Positions 20,484 through 31,121 of a stretch of 42,853 nt of DNA are shown piece by piece. A program made the translations under genes and the position numbers. Every line of letters starts with the position of its first letter. The first letter of the stretch is position 1. The stretch is from Bacteroidales bacterium. GTDB lineage: Bacteria; Bacteroidota; Bacteroidia; Bacteroidales; Muribaculaceae. The notes under the pieces were generated by a model. That model had not been told where the DNA came from, did no database searches, and saw nothing but the letters and a program-made list of their open reading frames with translations. The DNA lies in the NCBI GenBank assembly GCA_014800515.1, contig JAAVFY010000007.1, positions 1-42,853 on the forward strand. Direction: 5' to 3'.

Positions 20484-20822
20484 TTATAAATCATCAGATT
20501 CATATATCGCTATATTCCCCTTGCTTTCCTGAACTTCACACCGATAGCACTCCGGAATCGAATCAACAATCCAGCGGGCGATATTCTCCGCAGTAGGGTT
20601 GAACGGAAGCACGTCATTAAGAATCTTATGGTCAAGCCGCTCATTGATCCGGCGTTTGATGTGAGTGAAATCCACTACCATGCCGTCAGCATTCAATTCA
20701 CGAGCCTTACACTCCACAGTGATAATCCAATTATGGCCATGCAGCTCCGAACATTTACTCTCGTATGACAGGCAAAGCCGATGCGCGGCCGACACCTCAA
20801 ATGTTTTCTTTATATAATACAT
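20484..20822 (-). CDS. queD: 6-carboxy-5,6,7,8-tetrahydropterin synthase
   Basis: FEVSAAHRLCLSYESKCSELHGHNWIITVE; HGHN motif. Confidence 0.95.
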   Translation of the reverse strand: MYYIKKTFEVSAAHRLCLSYESKCSELHGHNWIITVECKARELNADGMVVDFTHIKRRINERLDHKILNDVLPFNPTAENIARWIVDSIPECYRCEVQESKGNIAIYESDDL

Positions 20823-20834
20823 CTTGCGGTCAAA

Positions 20835-21482
20835 TCAAAAGTCAATAAATCGCTCCAGGCCGGCGTCTCTCAACGCTTCAGCTCTTTCTCTACATGTGCC
20901 GCAGCATCCACAGTGGCGCTCTCCCCCTTTATAGCATGAATAAGTCATCGAATAATCCACATCGAGCGAGGCCCCTATGCGCGCTATATCGCTTTTTGTC
21001 ATTTCGGAATACGGGGCTTCTATATCAATTCCTTCATACGTACCTCTGGCGGCCGCTATGCTCATAGCCTCAACAAAGGGGGTGCGACAGTCGGGATATA
21101 TGGCATGATCACCGCCATGACTCGCAATCAGAACGTGATGCAGCCCGCGCGATTCCGCAAGTCCCACAGCTACAGAAAGCATGATACCGTTGCGGAAAGG
21201 GACTACCGTCGACTTCATATTCTCATCATCATAATTCCCCTCCGGAATAGCGTCAGCTCCCGAAAGGAGGGAACTCTCGAAATACTGTCCGATAAACTTA
21301 AGAGGAATAATTATATGCGGAATGTCCAGCAGCTCACACTGCCGGGCAGCACACTCCAATTCGCGGGCATTATGGTTTGACCCGTAGTCAAAACTTACGG
21401 CAAGAGCTATTCTCTCCTTACGCTGGTGCATCAGCGTCACGGAGTCCATTCCTCCGGAAAGCACTATCACAGAATCTTTCAT
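20835..21482 (-). CDS. queC: 7-cyano-7-deazaguanine synthase
   Basis: [12 protein letters not shown]-loop; [20 protein letters not shown] zinc-binding C-terminus. Confidence 0.96.
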   Translation of the reverse strand: MKDSVIVLSGGMDSVTLMHQRKERIALAVSFDYGSNHNARELECAARQCELLDIPHIIIPLKFIGQYFESSLLSGADAIPEGNYDDENMKSTVVPFRNGIMLSVAVGLAESRGLHHVLIASHGGDHAIYPDCRTPFVEAMSIAAARGTYEGIDIEAPYSEMTKSDIARIGASLDVDYSMTYSCYKGGERHCGCCGTCRERAEALRDAGLERFIDF

Positions 21483-21964
21483 CTCCTACCGCAATTTATG
21501 TTAGACTCGAAAGCCTGGGCAATGCGGGTATTGACAAGCTGCTGATGTTCGGAATCACCCCAGGCCGCAAAAGGATAGATACTTATTCCTCCACGCGGCA
21601 TAAACACACCTTTCACCTCGATATATCGGGGGTCCATAAGCCGGCGCAGATCGTTCAGGATAATGTTGACACAATCTTCATGAAAGTCGCCGTGATTGCG
21701 AAAGGAGAAAAGATAGAGCTTGAGACTCTTACTCTCCACCATTCTCTCTCGCGGAATATAAGATATGTAGATATGCCCGAAGTCCGGCTGACCGGTTTTC
21801 GGACAAAGAGTGGTAAATTCCGGACAATCAAAAGTCACTACATACTCTCGTTCCGGATGCTTGTTTTCAAAAGTCTCGAGAATATCCGGATTATAATCCG
21901 TGCGATATTCAGTGCCTTGGCAGCCCAGAAGGGTCACGCCCTGCAGTTCGGATTCGGTTCTCAT
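21479..21964 (-). CDS. queF: NADPH-dependent 7-cyano-7-deazaguanine reductase
   Basis: [50 protein letters not shown]. Confidence 0.96.
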   Translation of the reverse strand: MRTESELQGVTLLGCQGTEYRTDYNPDILETFENKHPEREYVVTFDCPEFTTLCPKTGQPDFGHIYISYIPRERMVESKSLKLYLFSFRNHGDFHEDCVNIILNDLRRLMDPRYIEVKGVFMPRGGISIYPFAAWGDSEHQQLVNTRIAQAFESNINCGRR

Positions 21965-22116
21965 ATACGCTTTCTAATCTTTGTCATTACCAACGCGCTG
22001 CCACCATCGTCAGCAATGAAGTGTAAAAAGATTTCTTTGAAATTACAAAATTAAGAAAATTATTCCTATTGACAAAGTCTCATTCCCCCATACTTCATCC
22101 GTACCCTCACAAGTCA

Positions 22117-22156
22117 AATCAAAAGCGTCCGCTCTCACGAGTGAACGCTTTTGATT
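22117..22156. terminator. Hairpin terminator-like structure
   Basis: AATCAAAAGCGT / ACGCTTTTGATT stem with an inner TCAC-GA-GTGA hairpin. Confidence 0.6.
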
Positions 22157-22236
22157 CATCTCTCTCTGACTGCACCGGTCAGAAACCTGAGATAAAAACT
22201 TAATGAACAAAAATCTATCTTCTTTCTTACGTTATT

Positions 22237-22281
22237 AAAAACACGTCCGGGAGAGAAATGGTTCTCCCGGACGTGCTTTTT
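22237..22281. terminator. Intrinsic terminator (bidirectional)
   Basis: AAAAA-CACGTCCGGGAGA ... TCTCCCGGACGTG-CTTTTT; 13-bp perfect stem with T tract on either strand. Confidence 0.88.
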
Positions 22282-22493
22282 AACGTTTCTTATATTTATG
22301 GAATATCCGTATCACTTCATCTATGGAAAGATATCAAATTCCTATATCCCTATGCGGCCGCCGGCCGCTATTAATTGCTGCAGAGACGATTTAACACGTC
22401 CCTTTACCGCAAGAAAGCGGAATATTCACACTTCCATATATGTCGTCACACCGATGCTTCCATATATGAGCCGGAGGTTTGAATAAGATTTTA

Positions 22494-22886
22494 TCAATTA
22501 TTGCGGAGAGCCGCGATACGCTGCTCGATCTGGGCAGCCTGACGCTCAAGCTCCTGAAGGGCTCTCTGACGACGGATTTCAGCGTGATTTACCACTGCGT
22601 CGTTCATAGCCTCAACTTCCTTCTGCAGACGCTCGCACTCTCTCTCAGTGAGTTCGGGGAGCTCCACGAGTTTCTTGCGGAGTGTGCGGAGAGTCTCTAC
22701 GATGCCGGAGGGAGTGGTAGCCATCGGCTCGCCGGCCTCAGCTTTGAGTTTCATACGACGACGCCAGCTGATAATGGAGGCGTACTGATTGTCGACACTT
22801 CTCTTCATGAACTTCTCGCGATACTCGGGCTTACGCTCTGCGAGAAAATCATCGAGATACTTATTGACTGTATCTATCTTTGCCAT
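22494..22886 (-). CDS. Uncharacterised coiled-coil protein
   Basis: 130-aa charged helical ORF with a downstream terminator on the same strand; family not recognised. Confidence 0.65.
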   Translation of the reverse strand: MAKIDTVNKYLDDFLAERKPEYREKFMKRSVDNQYASIISWRRRMKLKAEAGEPMATTPSGIVETLRTLRKKLVELPELTERECERLQKEVEAMNDAVVNHAEIRRQRALQELERQAAQIEQRIAALRNN

Positions 22887-23182
22887 GATTAATATATAAT
22901 ATGAGTGATTGTATATCCTATCTATTGTCTCTGTCCGTAATCAACAGTTTATTTTACTTTTCACCCTGCAAAATTAAATTATCAATTTTAATCTCGCAAA
23001 TTATTTTATAAAAATATCAAAGGCAAAACCTCATAAAGGTCTTAAATTATATTATTTCATGGTCAACGGCAACAAAAACCCCACCAAAAACACTATATCC
23101 ACCCCTCTACGCTCATCATAAATTACATAATCCTCGCAATATCCCGCCATCTTTGACCTATATCATTTTTATGAGATGTGGC

Positions 23183-25114
23183 CTAAGATTGCATTTTTTG
23201 CAACAGTTCGGTTTCAACATCACAAGCAGCAACCACTCGTCTCATATCCCCCTTGAGTTTCGACTGCGCATCAAGTCCGAACAGCCATACGGGGATACCT
23301 ATCGGAAAGATAACAATCATAAGATATGACAGCCATTTATGCTTTGAGGGAGCATATACCCAAAGCGGCGCAATCACCGGAAACTCTGTCAACTTGTTCA
23401 CCACGAAGGGATCTCTGCAATCTGTGAGATACTCCACCTCGTCGTCTGTTGTGACACCGATTCTCCGTATGTCATTCATATCATATCCCTTTATCCAATA
23501 ATCAAAATACGACTGCCTGCGAGAATATCGCGTGAGAAATGCGACTACATCCTCCTTGAGCCCGCCGAGACGCTTGATAGCCTCGTCAACAGATATATCA
23601 TTGATGATTACCTCCTTTGCACGCACACTTCGAGCCTGCCTGCGTCCGAGCAGTCGGTTGAAGAAATTGACGTAACGGTCTCGGTCGAACACTGAAGAAT
23701 CATTCATAGCCTTAATAGTCACATAGCATCCGAGCGGAATCAGGATAAATGACGAAAGCCACATTCCGAACCATACAGGCCAATGGCCATCACGAGCCAT
23801 CTTATAGCCTGTATTGTCAAAAATATAGTATACAAGGAAGAGTAGCACCGATATCACAAGCGGAGTGCCGAGACCGCCTTTTCGTATAATGGCACCGAGA
23901 GGCGCACCGATGAAGAAAAATACCAGACAGGCCACAGAGAGTGTATATTTCTTAAGCAACTCTATCTCATGACGGCGGATTGTCTTCTTCTCGGCCGCCA
24001 TATCATCGGCCCTGAATTGAAGTTCGCCGGAACGCCTGCGGGAGAGATTTTTGGCAGCATCAAACACGGCTGCCTGCCTCTGTGCATCAAGCGATGTTAT
24101 CAGAGAATCAATATTCACTTCCTTAACAGCACTCGGCTTATCTTTCTTACCGGATACTTCTGAGATTCCTGATTTAGACTGTGTGTCGCCAGAACCGGAC
24201 TGATCACCTCTGAGAGCGGGGAAAGAGGTGTGACGCAATTCCGCCGCATAATTCCTTCCTATAGAATCGACTCTCCTGCCCACAGAGTCAATCGTGGCTC
24301 TCAGCTCCGCGATATTTTTTCCGACATACTGACGCCGCATCCCGTCTTCGTCAAGGCGGTTGAAGTTGGCGTCAAACTTTATCAGCACCTCCTTATCCTT
24401 AAACGTTTCTCTACGGAAAGGCACATTTCTGTCAAGATTGCTCTGATCGCGCAGATTCTCGAACTGTTCTCCCGTGAAAAGATGCAAGTAGAGATAGCGC
24501 ATATCCGGAGTGAAGGCGAGCCGGGCAGAGTCGCTGAGCAGGATAGTGGCGTTATCTCCGCCCCGCGATATGTCGTAAATCATCATATCGTAAAGCATAC
24601 CCGTCTCCTTGTCCTTATGCTTCACAAACAGATTGTAGCCGGGAATCTGATCATAGAAAGTGCCCTCCGGAATCTCAAGTTCCGGACTCTTCTGTCGCAT
24701 GGAGAAAAGGAGTGTCCACATCTTCACCTGAGCCTTAGGCAACACATCATTCTGAAAAAAGAAAGCCCCGACAGCGATAAACCCGATAAATATTATCAAA
24801 GGCCTCATCACCTTAAGCAGCGATATGCCCGATGCCTTCATGGCGGTAAGCTCGAATTTCTCACCGAAATTGCCGAATGTCATGAGCGATGCAAGAAGTA
24901 TGGCAAGCGGCAAAGCCATCGGCACCATACTGACGGCAGCATAGAAGAAAAGTTCGCCGAGCACACCCATCGACAGACCCTTTCCCACAAGATCGTCGAT
25001 ATATTTCCAGAGGAACTGCATAAGCACGATGAAGAGCACGATGAAAAACGTCATCGCGAACAGAGGCAGGAAACTCTTCAATATAAAGAGATTAAGACGC
25101 TTGATAATTCTCAT
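23183..25114 (-). CDS. LptF/LptG-family (YjgP/YjgQ) permease
   Basis: FILKSFLPLFAMTFFIVLFIVLMQFLWKYIDDLVGKG; ELTAMKASGISLLKVMRPL; 643-aa form with C-terminal extension. Confidence 0.92.
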   Translation of the reverse strand: MRIIKRLNLFILKSFLPLFAMTFFIVLFIVLMQFLWKYIDDLVGKGLSMGVLGELFFYAAVSMVPMALPLAILLASLMTFGNFGEKFELTAMKASGISLLKVMRPLIIFIGFIAVGAFFFQNDVLPKAQVKMWTLLFSMRQKSPELEIPEGTFYDQIPGYNLFVKHKDKETGMLYDMMIYDISRGGDNATILLSDSARLAFTPDMRYLYLHLFTGEQFENLRDQSNLDRNVPFRRETFKDKEVLIKFDANFNRLDEDGMRRQYVGKNIAELRATIDSVGRRVDSIGRNYAAELRHTSFPALRGDQSGSGDTQSKSGISEVSGKKDKPSAVKEVNIDSLITSLDAQRQAAVFDAAKNLSRRRSGELQFRADDMAAEKKTIRRHEIELLKKYTLSVACLVFFFIGAPLGAIIRKGGLGTPLVISVLLFLVYYIFDNTGYKMARDGHWPVWFGMWLSSFILIPLGCYVTIKAMNDSSVFDRDRYVNFFNRLLGRRQARSVRAKEVIINDISVDEAIKRLGGLKEDVVAFLTRYSRRQSYFDYWIKGYDMNDIRRIGVTTDDEVEYLTDCRDPFVVNKLTEFPVIAPLWVYAPSKHKWLSYLMIVIFPIGIPVWLFGLDAQSKLKGDMRRVVAACDVETELLQKMQS

Positions 25115-25385
25115 TACTCTGAAGTAGAACTATTAGGCCTCATGCCGAGGTCTTAAGCAGAAAAACGGGTGTAAAGTTAGTTATTATCGCTGACAGAATC
25201 CGTAGAATGAGTCAAAAAACGAAATTTAACACCTTTCAGGCTATCCCGAAGACCATGATGGAAGAAGAACAAAGCCAACGTCAGCATAAAAAAGAAAGGA
25301 GAAATGAAAACAGACAAGGAATTTTTATTAATTTTGCACAATAAGACCCCATCAACATAAAGTCTCACCTTTATAAAATAATATC

Positions 25386-26399
25386 ATGACATTATTCGAA
25401 AGACTTACCAAGAAAGCACAGGAGCATCCCCAGAGGCTCGTGCTTCCGGAATCGACTGAGCCCCGCACTCTCCAGGCCGCTGACAAAATCATAGAAATCG
25501 GCGCCGCCGAGGTTATCCTCCTTGGTCGTAAAGAGGAGATTGAGGCTAAAGCAGCCGAACTCGGACTCTCCAACATATCCAAGGCTCACATATATTCCTG
25601 CGAAGACATCACTTTCACCGAGAAGTATGCCGAGCTCTTCACCGAACTTCGCAAGAAGAAAGGCATGACTCTCGACGAGGCTCGTGAGATTGTCAGGAAT
25701 CCTCTCTATCTCGGCTGTCTTCTCATCAAGGCCGGCGATGCCGACTGTATGGTGGCCGGAGCCCTCAGCCCCACATCCCACGTGCTTCGTGCAGCCTTCC
25801 AGGTGCTGAAGATGAAACCGGGTATCACTGTAGTAAGCGGTGCCTTCATCATGCTTCTCCCCGAGAATGTGCCCTACGGCGACAATCACATGCTCGTATT
25901 CGCAGACTGCGCCGTGGTGCCCGATCCCACCACTGAGGAACTCGCCCAGATCGCTATCGCCACTGCCAAGACCACTAAGGATATAGCCGGTCTTGACCCC
26001 GTGGTGGCAATGCTCAGCTTCTCCACCAAGGGTAGTGCAAGCCATGAGCGCGTTGACAAAGTGCGCAATGCCGTTGAACTCGTACATCAGCTTGCACCCG
26101 AACTCTGTGTTGACGGTGAGATGCAGAGCGATGCAGCCATCGTTGAAAGCGTAGGCAAGCAGAAGGCTCCCGGCAGCCCCGTGGCCGGCCATGCCAACAC
26201 ACTCATCTTCCCCTCGCTCGAGACCGGCAATATCGCCTATAAGCTCGTGCAGCGACTGGCAGGTGCCGGCGCCGTAGGCCCCATCCTCCAGGGTCTCGCA
26301 GCTCCCGTCAACGACCTTTCCCGCGGTGCAACCGTAGAGGACATCGTCAACACAATCATCGTCACCTGCAATCAGTCGATAGGCGATAAGGGACTCTGA
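25386..26399 (+). CDS. pta: Phosphate acetyltransferase
   Basis: LVLPESTEPRTLQAADKI; CLLIKAGDADCMVAGALSPTSHVLRAAFQV; followed by ackA. Confidence 0.96.
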   Translation: MTLFERLTKKAQEHPQRLVLPESTEPRTLQAADKIIEIGAAEVILLGRKEEIEAKAAELGLSNISKAHIYSCEDITFTEKYAELFTELRKKKGMTLDEAREIVRNPLYLGCLLIKAGDADCMVAGALSPTSHVLRAAFQVLKMKPGITVVSGAFIMLLPENVPYGDNHMLVFADCAVVPDPTTEELAQIAIATAKTTKDIAGLDPVVAMLSFSTKGSASHERVDKVRNAVELVHQLAPELCVDGEMQSDAAIVESVGKQKAPGSPVAGHANTLIFPSLETGNIAYKLVQRLAGAGAVGPILQGLAAPVNDLSRGATVEDIVNTIIVTCNQSIGDKGL

Positions 26400-26433
26400 A
26401 CCTACTGAACAATACCATACAACACACTCTTAT

Positions 26434-27633
26434 ATGAAAATTCTTGTTCTCAACTGCGGCAGCAGCAGTGTGAAATATAAACTCATTGAATCAGACACCA
26501 AGGAAGTACTCGCCGAAGGCGGCGTAGAGAAAATCGGTCTGCCTGATTCTTTCTTGAAATTCAAGCGTCCCGACGGCTCCAAGGAGACTATCGTAGTGGA
26601 AATGCCCGACCACACCGAGGCGGTGAAGAATGTGCTTAAGGTGCTCACCGATCCTAAGGAGGGTGTGATCAAGAGCTTCGATGAGATCGGAGCCGTAGGT
26701 CATCGTGTGGTGCACGGCATGGAGAAATTCAATAAATCCGTGCTTATCACTCCCGAAGTGATCGAGAAGGTGAAGGAGTGCTACGCTGTCGCTCCGCTCC
26801 ACAATCCGGCCAATATCACCGGTATTGAGGCTGTGACTGCCCTTATGCCCGATGTTCCCCAGGTAGGTGTGTTCGACACAGCTTTCCATCAGACCATGCC
26901 GGCCAAGGCTTTCATGTATGCCCTCCCCTACGAGGATTATGAGAAATTCGGAGTACGCCGCTACGGCTTCCACGGCACCAGCCATCGCTACGTAGCACGT
27001 CGTGCCTGCGAGTTCCTTGGTCTCAACTACGAAGACCAGAAGATCATCACCTGCCATATCGGCAACGGCGCCAGCATCACAGCTGTCAAGGACGGTGTGA
27101 GCGTTGACACCTCCATGGGTCTCACTCCCACAGAGGGTCTGATGATGGGCACTCGTGTAGGCGACGTTGACCCGGGCGCGCTCATCTATCTCATGCAGTG
27201 TGAGAATCTGGATGCCGACGGCCTCAGCAATCTCGTCAATAAGCGTGGCGGTGTGGCCGGTGTGTCTGAGATCTCAAGTGATATGCGCGACATCGAGGAT
27301 GCCATCGCAGCCGGCAACGAACGTGCCAAACTCGCCATGGATATGTATGAATATCGCATCCTGAAATACATCGGTGCTTATACTGCCGTGCTCGGTGGTG
27401 TCGACGTGATTGTCTTCACAGCCGGCGTGGGTGAAAATGGTGTGGATATGCGTGCCTCTATCCTCAAGCAGCTCGCCTTCATGGGTGTCACACTCGATGA
27501 AGAGGCCAACAACTCCCGTGGCAAAGAGGTAGTCATCTCCGGCAAAGACTCCAAGGTGAAAGTGGTGGTCATCCCCACCGACGAAGAGCTTATGATCGCT
27601 CAGGACACAGCTGCCATCGTAGGTGGCAAATGA
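26434..27633 (+). CDS. ackA: Acetate kinase
   Basis: MKILVLNCGSSSVKYKLI; VFDTAFHQTMP; GFHGTSHRYV; TAGVGENG. Confidence 0.98.
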   Translation: MKILVLNCGSSSVKYKLIESDTKEVLAEGGVEKIGLPDSFLKFKRPDGSKETIVVEMPDHTEAVKNVLKVLTDPKEGVIKSFDEIGAVGHRVVHGMEKFNKSVLITPEVIEKVKECYAVAPLHNPANITGIEAVTALMPDVPQVGVFDTAFHQTMPAKAFMYALPYEDYEKFGVRRYGFHGTSHRYVARRACEFLGLNYEDQKIITCHIGNGASITAVKDGVSVDTSMGLTPTEGLMMGTRVGDVDPGALIYLMQCENLDADGLSNLVNKRGGVAGVSEISSDMRDIEDAIAAGNERAKLAMDMYEYRILKYIGAYTAVLGGVDVIVFTAGVGENGVDMRASILKQLAFMGVTLDEEANNSRGKEVVISGKDSKVKVVVIPTDEELMIAQDTAAIVGGK

Positions 27634-27708
27634 TCTGTCACTGATTTTGAACCTATACTCTGTCCTGCACGTATCTTCTATAGCGGATAGGACAACTGAT
27701 TACAGTCA

Positions 27709-27747
27709 AAGCCTCCCTCCGGCCGGAGGGAGGCTTATTTCCTTTTT
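27709..27747 (+). terminator. Intrinsic terminator after ackA
   Basis: 28-nt perfect palindrome AAGCCTCCCTCCGGCCGGAGGGAGGCTT followed by ATTTCCTTTTTT. Confidence 0.88.
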
Positions 27748-27779
27748 TCCTTAAGAATTCCTTAAGACCTCATTCCATC

Positions 27780-28622
27780 ATGCTTGACATTATTTACTGG
27801 AATGCCGACCCCGTCATCTTCTCTCTCGGTCCGATAGCCGTGAGATGGTATGGACTTGCCTTCGCCATAGGATTCATCCTCGGCTATAATATCGTGGCAA
27901 AGATGTTTCGCCACGAGGGTGCCCCCGAACGCTGGCTCGGCATACTCCTCACATACATAGTGATAGCCACGATCGTCGGGTCCCGACTCGGGCATGTGTT
28001 CTTTTACGAATGGGACTATTATTCCAAACATCCGGCTGAAATTCTTCAGATATGGAATGGCGGCCTCGCATCGCATGGAGGCACTATCGCCAATATAATC
28101 GCAGTCTTCCTGTTCTCTTGGTTTGTCTCTAAGAAGCCGGCATCCTGGACTTTCGACAAACTGGTCATACCTATTGCACTTGTCGGAGGACTAATCCGCC
28201 TCGGCAATCTGATGAACAGCGAGATATATGGCGGTCCGACGTCGCTGCCCTGGGGTTTCGTTTTCCTTCGCGACGGTGAGACTCTCCCCAAACATCCCAC
28301 TCAGATATATGAAGCTGTGTGCTATTTCGCTCTCTTCGCCCTGCTTATGTGGATGTATTGGAAACGAAATGCAGAGGAACGCCCCTGGCTCATCACGGGT
28401 ATATTCTTTCTGGGAATATTTGTCCCCAGATTCTTCATAGAGTATATCAAGAACGTGCAGGTAGGGGCGGAATACGACATGATAGCCCGCTACGGTATGA
28501 ATCTCGGACAGATGCTCTCGCTGCCTTTTATAGCAATAGGTATTTTCCTCGTGATATGGGCTTTGGTACATCCTCGCCAACATTGGCAGTTTCCCGACAA
28601 ATTTGCTCCGGAAACCAAGTAG
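27780..28622 (+). CDS. lgt: Prolipoprotein diacylglyceryl transferase
   Basis: VRWYGLAFAIGFILGY; GSRLGHVFFYEWDYY; HGGTIANI; RLGNLMNSEIYG; HPTQIYEA. Confidence 0.96.
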   Translation: MLDIIYWNADPVIFSLGPIAVRWYGLAFAIGFILGYNIVAKMFRHEGAPERWLGILLTYIVIATIVGSRLGHVFFYEWDYYSKHPAEILQIWNGGLASHGGTIANIIAVFLFSWFVSKKPASWTFDKLVIPIALVGGLIRLGNLMNSEIYGGPTSLPWGFVFLRDGETLPKHPTQIYEAVCYFALFALLMWMYWKRNAEERPWLITGIFFLGIFVPRFFIEYIKNVQVGAEYDMIARYGMNLGQMLSLPFIAIGIFLVIWALVHPRQHWQFPDKFAPETK

Positions 28623-28662
28623 AACACTCCCCTTTTCCTCCACCTAAAAAACTCATAATCGA

Positions 28663-30933
28663 ATGCGACTCATCCACACTCTCATCGGAATCTGCGCCTT
28701 TTCGTCAGCACTTCCCGCAGCTGCGCACACATACGTCAGCAATAAGGAATACACCTGGCGGGGAGATTCAATTATCCAGGGCCCATACGTGGCCACTGCC
28801 CCGGATGCCGGTCATATTGTCTCCACCTACTCAGCCCGACCGGGCTATTTCATGCCGGTTGACAAAGAATGGAGATTGAAAAATGATATTTCATCCTATC
28901 CGCGTCTCTCCACTCCCAATCTGCTTCATCAGGCAATCTACAATATGGGACTCGACGAGATGATCAATGCCGTCGAACCTGACACCACACTTCGTACCGG
29001 CAAAGAATGGGCCGGTGTGTGGACCCGTGATGTCTCTTATTCCATCCTCCTCTCAATGGCTTACATGCAGCCGGAAGCGGCCCGTATCTCTCTGATGAAA
29101 AAGGTAGACTCTATGGGTCGCATCATTCAGGACACCGGGTCGGGAGGTGCGTGGCCGGTCTCGACCGATCGCCAGATATGGTGTGTCGCAGCTTGGGAGG
29201 TATATAAGGTGACCGGCGATCGTAAATGGCTTGACTTCATTTATCCGGTCATGAAGCGTTCTCTCGAAACCGACCGAAAAGCCTTCTATCATGACGAGGG
29301 CGGCCTTGTGAAGGGGGAGACTTCCTTCATAGACTGGCGCGAACAGAGCCATCCGCGCTGGATGCAGACTGCCGATATATTCGCCACAGAGACTCTCTCC
29401 ACCTCCGTTGTCCATGCCCGCGCATGGGAGGTGCTCTCGGAAGCAGCCCGTCTGTCGGGAGATAAAACCACTGCCGCTCAGGCCGCCGCCCGCAGCAAGG
29501 AGATTAAGGAGGCCATCAATAAGGAATTGTGGATGCCCTCAAAAGGATATTACGCCATGTATCTTTACGGGCGCGACAACATGATTCTCAATCCTCGCGT
29601 GGAGACTCTCGGCGAATCCTTAGCTATACTATGGGACATAGCCTCTCCGGAGCAAGCCGTGAGTATCACTGAAAATAACCCCACCACCCCCTTTGGTCCC
29701 GGCGTATTCTATCCGCAGATTCCGGATATTCCCTCCTACCACAATAATTCGCTGTGGCCCTGGGTCGGCGCATGGTGGACCATCGCCAACGCGAAGGCCG
29801 GCAACTCTCAGGGTGTCGTGGAGGGATTCGGTGCCCTTTTCCGCCCCGCAGCTTTATTCTGCACCAACAAAGAAAACTTCCGACTCGACAACGGAGATAT
29901 CGCCACCGAACTCAACTCCTCCAATATGCTGTGGTGTCTGAGCGGCAATATCGCCCTTACCCATAAAATTCTGTTCGGTATCGATTACAAAACCGACGGA
30001 CTGGAATTTCATCCCTTTGTGCCGGAAGTGCTCGCCGCTGACAGAAGTCTGGAGAATTTCCCTTATCGCGGAGCATCCCTCAATATTTCGATTAAGGGCT
30101 CCGGCGACCGCATAAAATCTTTCAAGGTCAACGGCAAAGAACAATCCCCTTTTATCGAGGCTTCCAAGGCTAAAGGCACTCTCAATATCGAGATTGAGAT
30201 GGCCGACAACCGTCTGCCTGACTACACCGTCAATCATCAGGATAATAAAATGACTCCGACCACGCCTATAGCATGGCTCGAAGGGAAAACTCTCATGTGG
30301 AATCCGATAGAATATATCGATCACTACGTTGTGGTGTGCGACGGAGAAAGAATAGCCGAAGTCACCACCACCACCTTCGAGACTCCCCGCCCGGGAGAAT
30401 ATCAGGTGATAGGGGTTGACACAGAGGGTGTGGAAAGCTTTGCATCCGAACCACGTTCCACCCGCCTCGAACTTCTGATTGACCTCCCCGGAGAGACCGT
30501 CGCGATGGTTTCACCGGAAGTAGCCTATCCTTCCTCAGGACTCATATCCGGCTATCACGGTGATGGATTTGTGGAGATCGATCATAAGAGCGGGACAATC
30601 ACCATCCCTGTAGACATCGCCCATACCGGCAACTACTTCATCAGCCTGCGTTATGCCAACGGCAACGGACCTGTGAATACCGAAAGCCGCTGTGCCATCC
30701 GCACGGTTGGAGTTGACGGTAAACGCCTCGGTATAGTAGTCATGCCCCACCGTGGCCGCGGCAACTGGAACGACTGGGGCCACACCAACTCCCTTCCTGT
30801 CCACCTCACCGAAGGTCATCACGAACTGACCCTCAGCTTCGAACCTGACAATGAGAATATGGACATAAAAACCAATCATGCCCTCATCGACGAAATCCGC
30901 CTTGTAAAATCAGAAAATAGAGCTTCTGAATAA
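28663..30933 (+). CDS. Secreted six-hairpin (alpha/alpha)6-type glycosidase with C-terminal accessory modules
   Basis: Signal peptide; EWAGVWTRDVSYSILLSMAYMQPE, NNSLWPWVGAWWTIANAKAG, then Fn3/CBM-like C-terminal region. Confidence 0.75.
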   Translation: MRLIHTLIGICAFSSALPAAAHTYVSNKEYTWRGDSIIQGPYVATAPDAGHIVSTYSARPGYFMPVDKEWRLKNDISSYPRLSTPNLLHQAIYNMGLDEMINAVEPDTTLRTGKEWAGVWTRDVSYSILLSMAYMQPEAARISLMKKVDSMGRIIQDTGSGGAWPVSTDRQIWCVAAWEVYKVTGDRKWLDFIYPVMKRSLETDRKAFYHDEGGLVKGETSFIDWREQSHPRWMQTADIFATETLSTSVVHARAWEVLSEAARLSGDKTTAAQAAARSKEIKEAINKELWMPSKGYYAMYLYGRDNMILNPRVETLGESLAILWDIASPEQAVSITENNPTTPFGPGVFYPQIPDIPSYHNNSLWPWVGAWWTIANAKAGNSQGVVEGFGALFRPAALFCTNKENFRLDNGDIATELNSSNMLWCLSGNIALTHKILFGIDYKTDGLEFHPFVPEVLAADRSLENFPYRGASLNISIKGSGDRIKSFKVNGKEQSPFIEASKAKGTLNIEIEMADNRLPDYTVNHQDNKMTPTTPIAWLEGKTLMWNPIEYIDHYVVVCDGERIAEVTTTTFETPRPGEYQVIGVDTEGVESFASEPRSTRLELLIDLPGETVAMVSPEVAYPSSGLISGYHGDGFVEIDHKSGTITIPVDIAHTGNYFISLRYANGNGPVNTESRCAIRTVGVDGKRLGIVVMPHRGRGNWNDWGHTNSLPVHLTEGHHELTLSFEPDNENMDIKTNHALIDEIRLVKSENRASE

Positions 30934-30955
30934 ATTTATAAATATTCTATTTCGG

Positions 30956-30991
30956 ACAAGAGCAGACATGGCGCGCCATGTCTGCTCTTGT
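30956..30991. terminator. 36-nt perfect palindrome, hairpin terminator
   Basis: ACAAGAGCAGACATGGCG / CGCCATGTCTGCTCTTGT between convergent genes. Confidence 0.75.
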
Positions 30992-31121
30992 AATATATTG
31001 CCGGAGGAGCCAATAATCAAGGCTAAATTGCAAATACAATGGAGGATGGGATTATGCCGCATCTCGCGGCATTACTATGCCGACATGGCACGCCACGTCC
31101 CTACATGAGCCGGGTATGCGG

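Noticed and set aside
21965-22116. preQ1 riboswitch upstream of queF
   Set aside because: No convincing preQ1 aptamer could be recognised by eye; a covariance-model search would be needed.
24230-25156. 308-aa plus-strand ORF opposite the LptF/G permease
   Set aside because: Low-complexity His/Arg-rich antisense translation with no recognisable domain.
25392-26192. 266-aa minus-strand ORF opposite pta
   Set aside because: Fully antisense to a confidently identified gene; Cys/His/Gly-rich composition is typical of shadow ORFs in GC-rich coding sequence.
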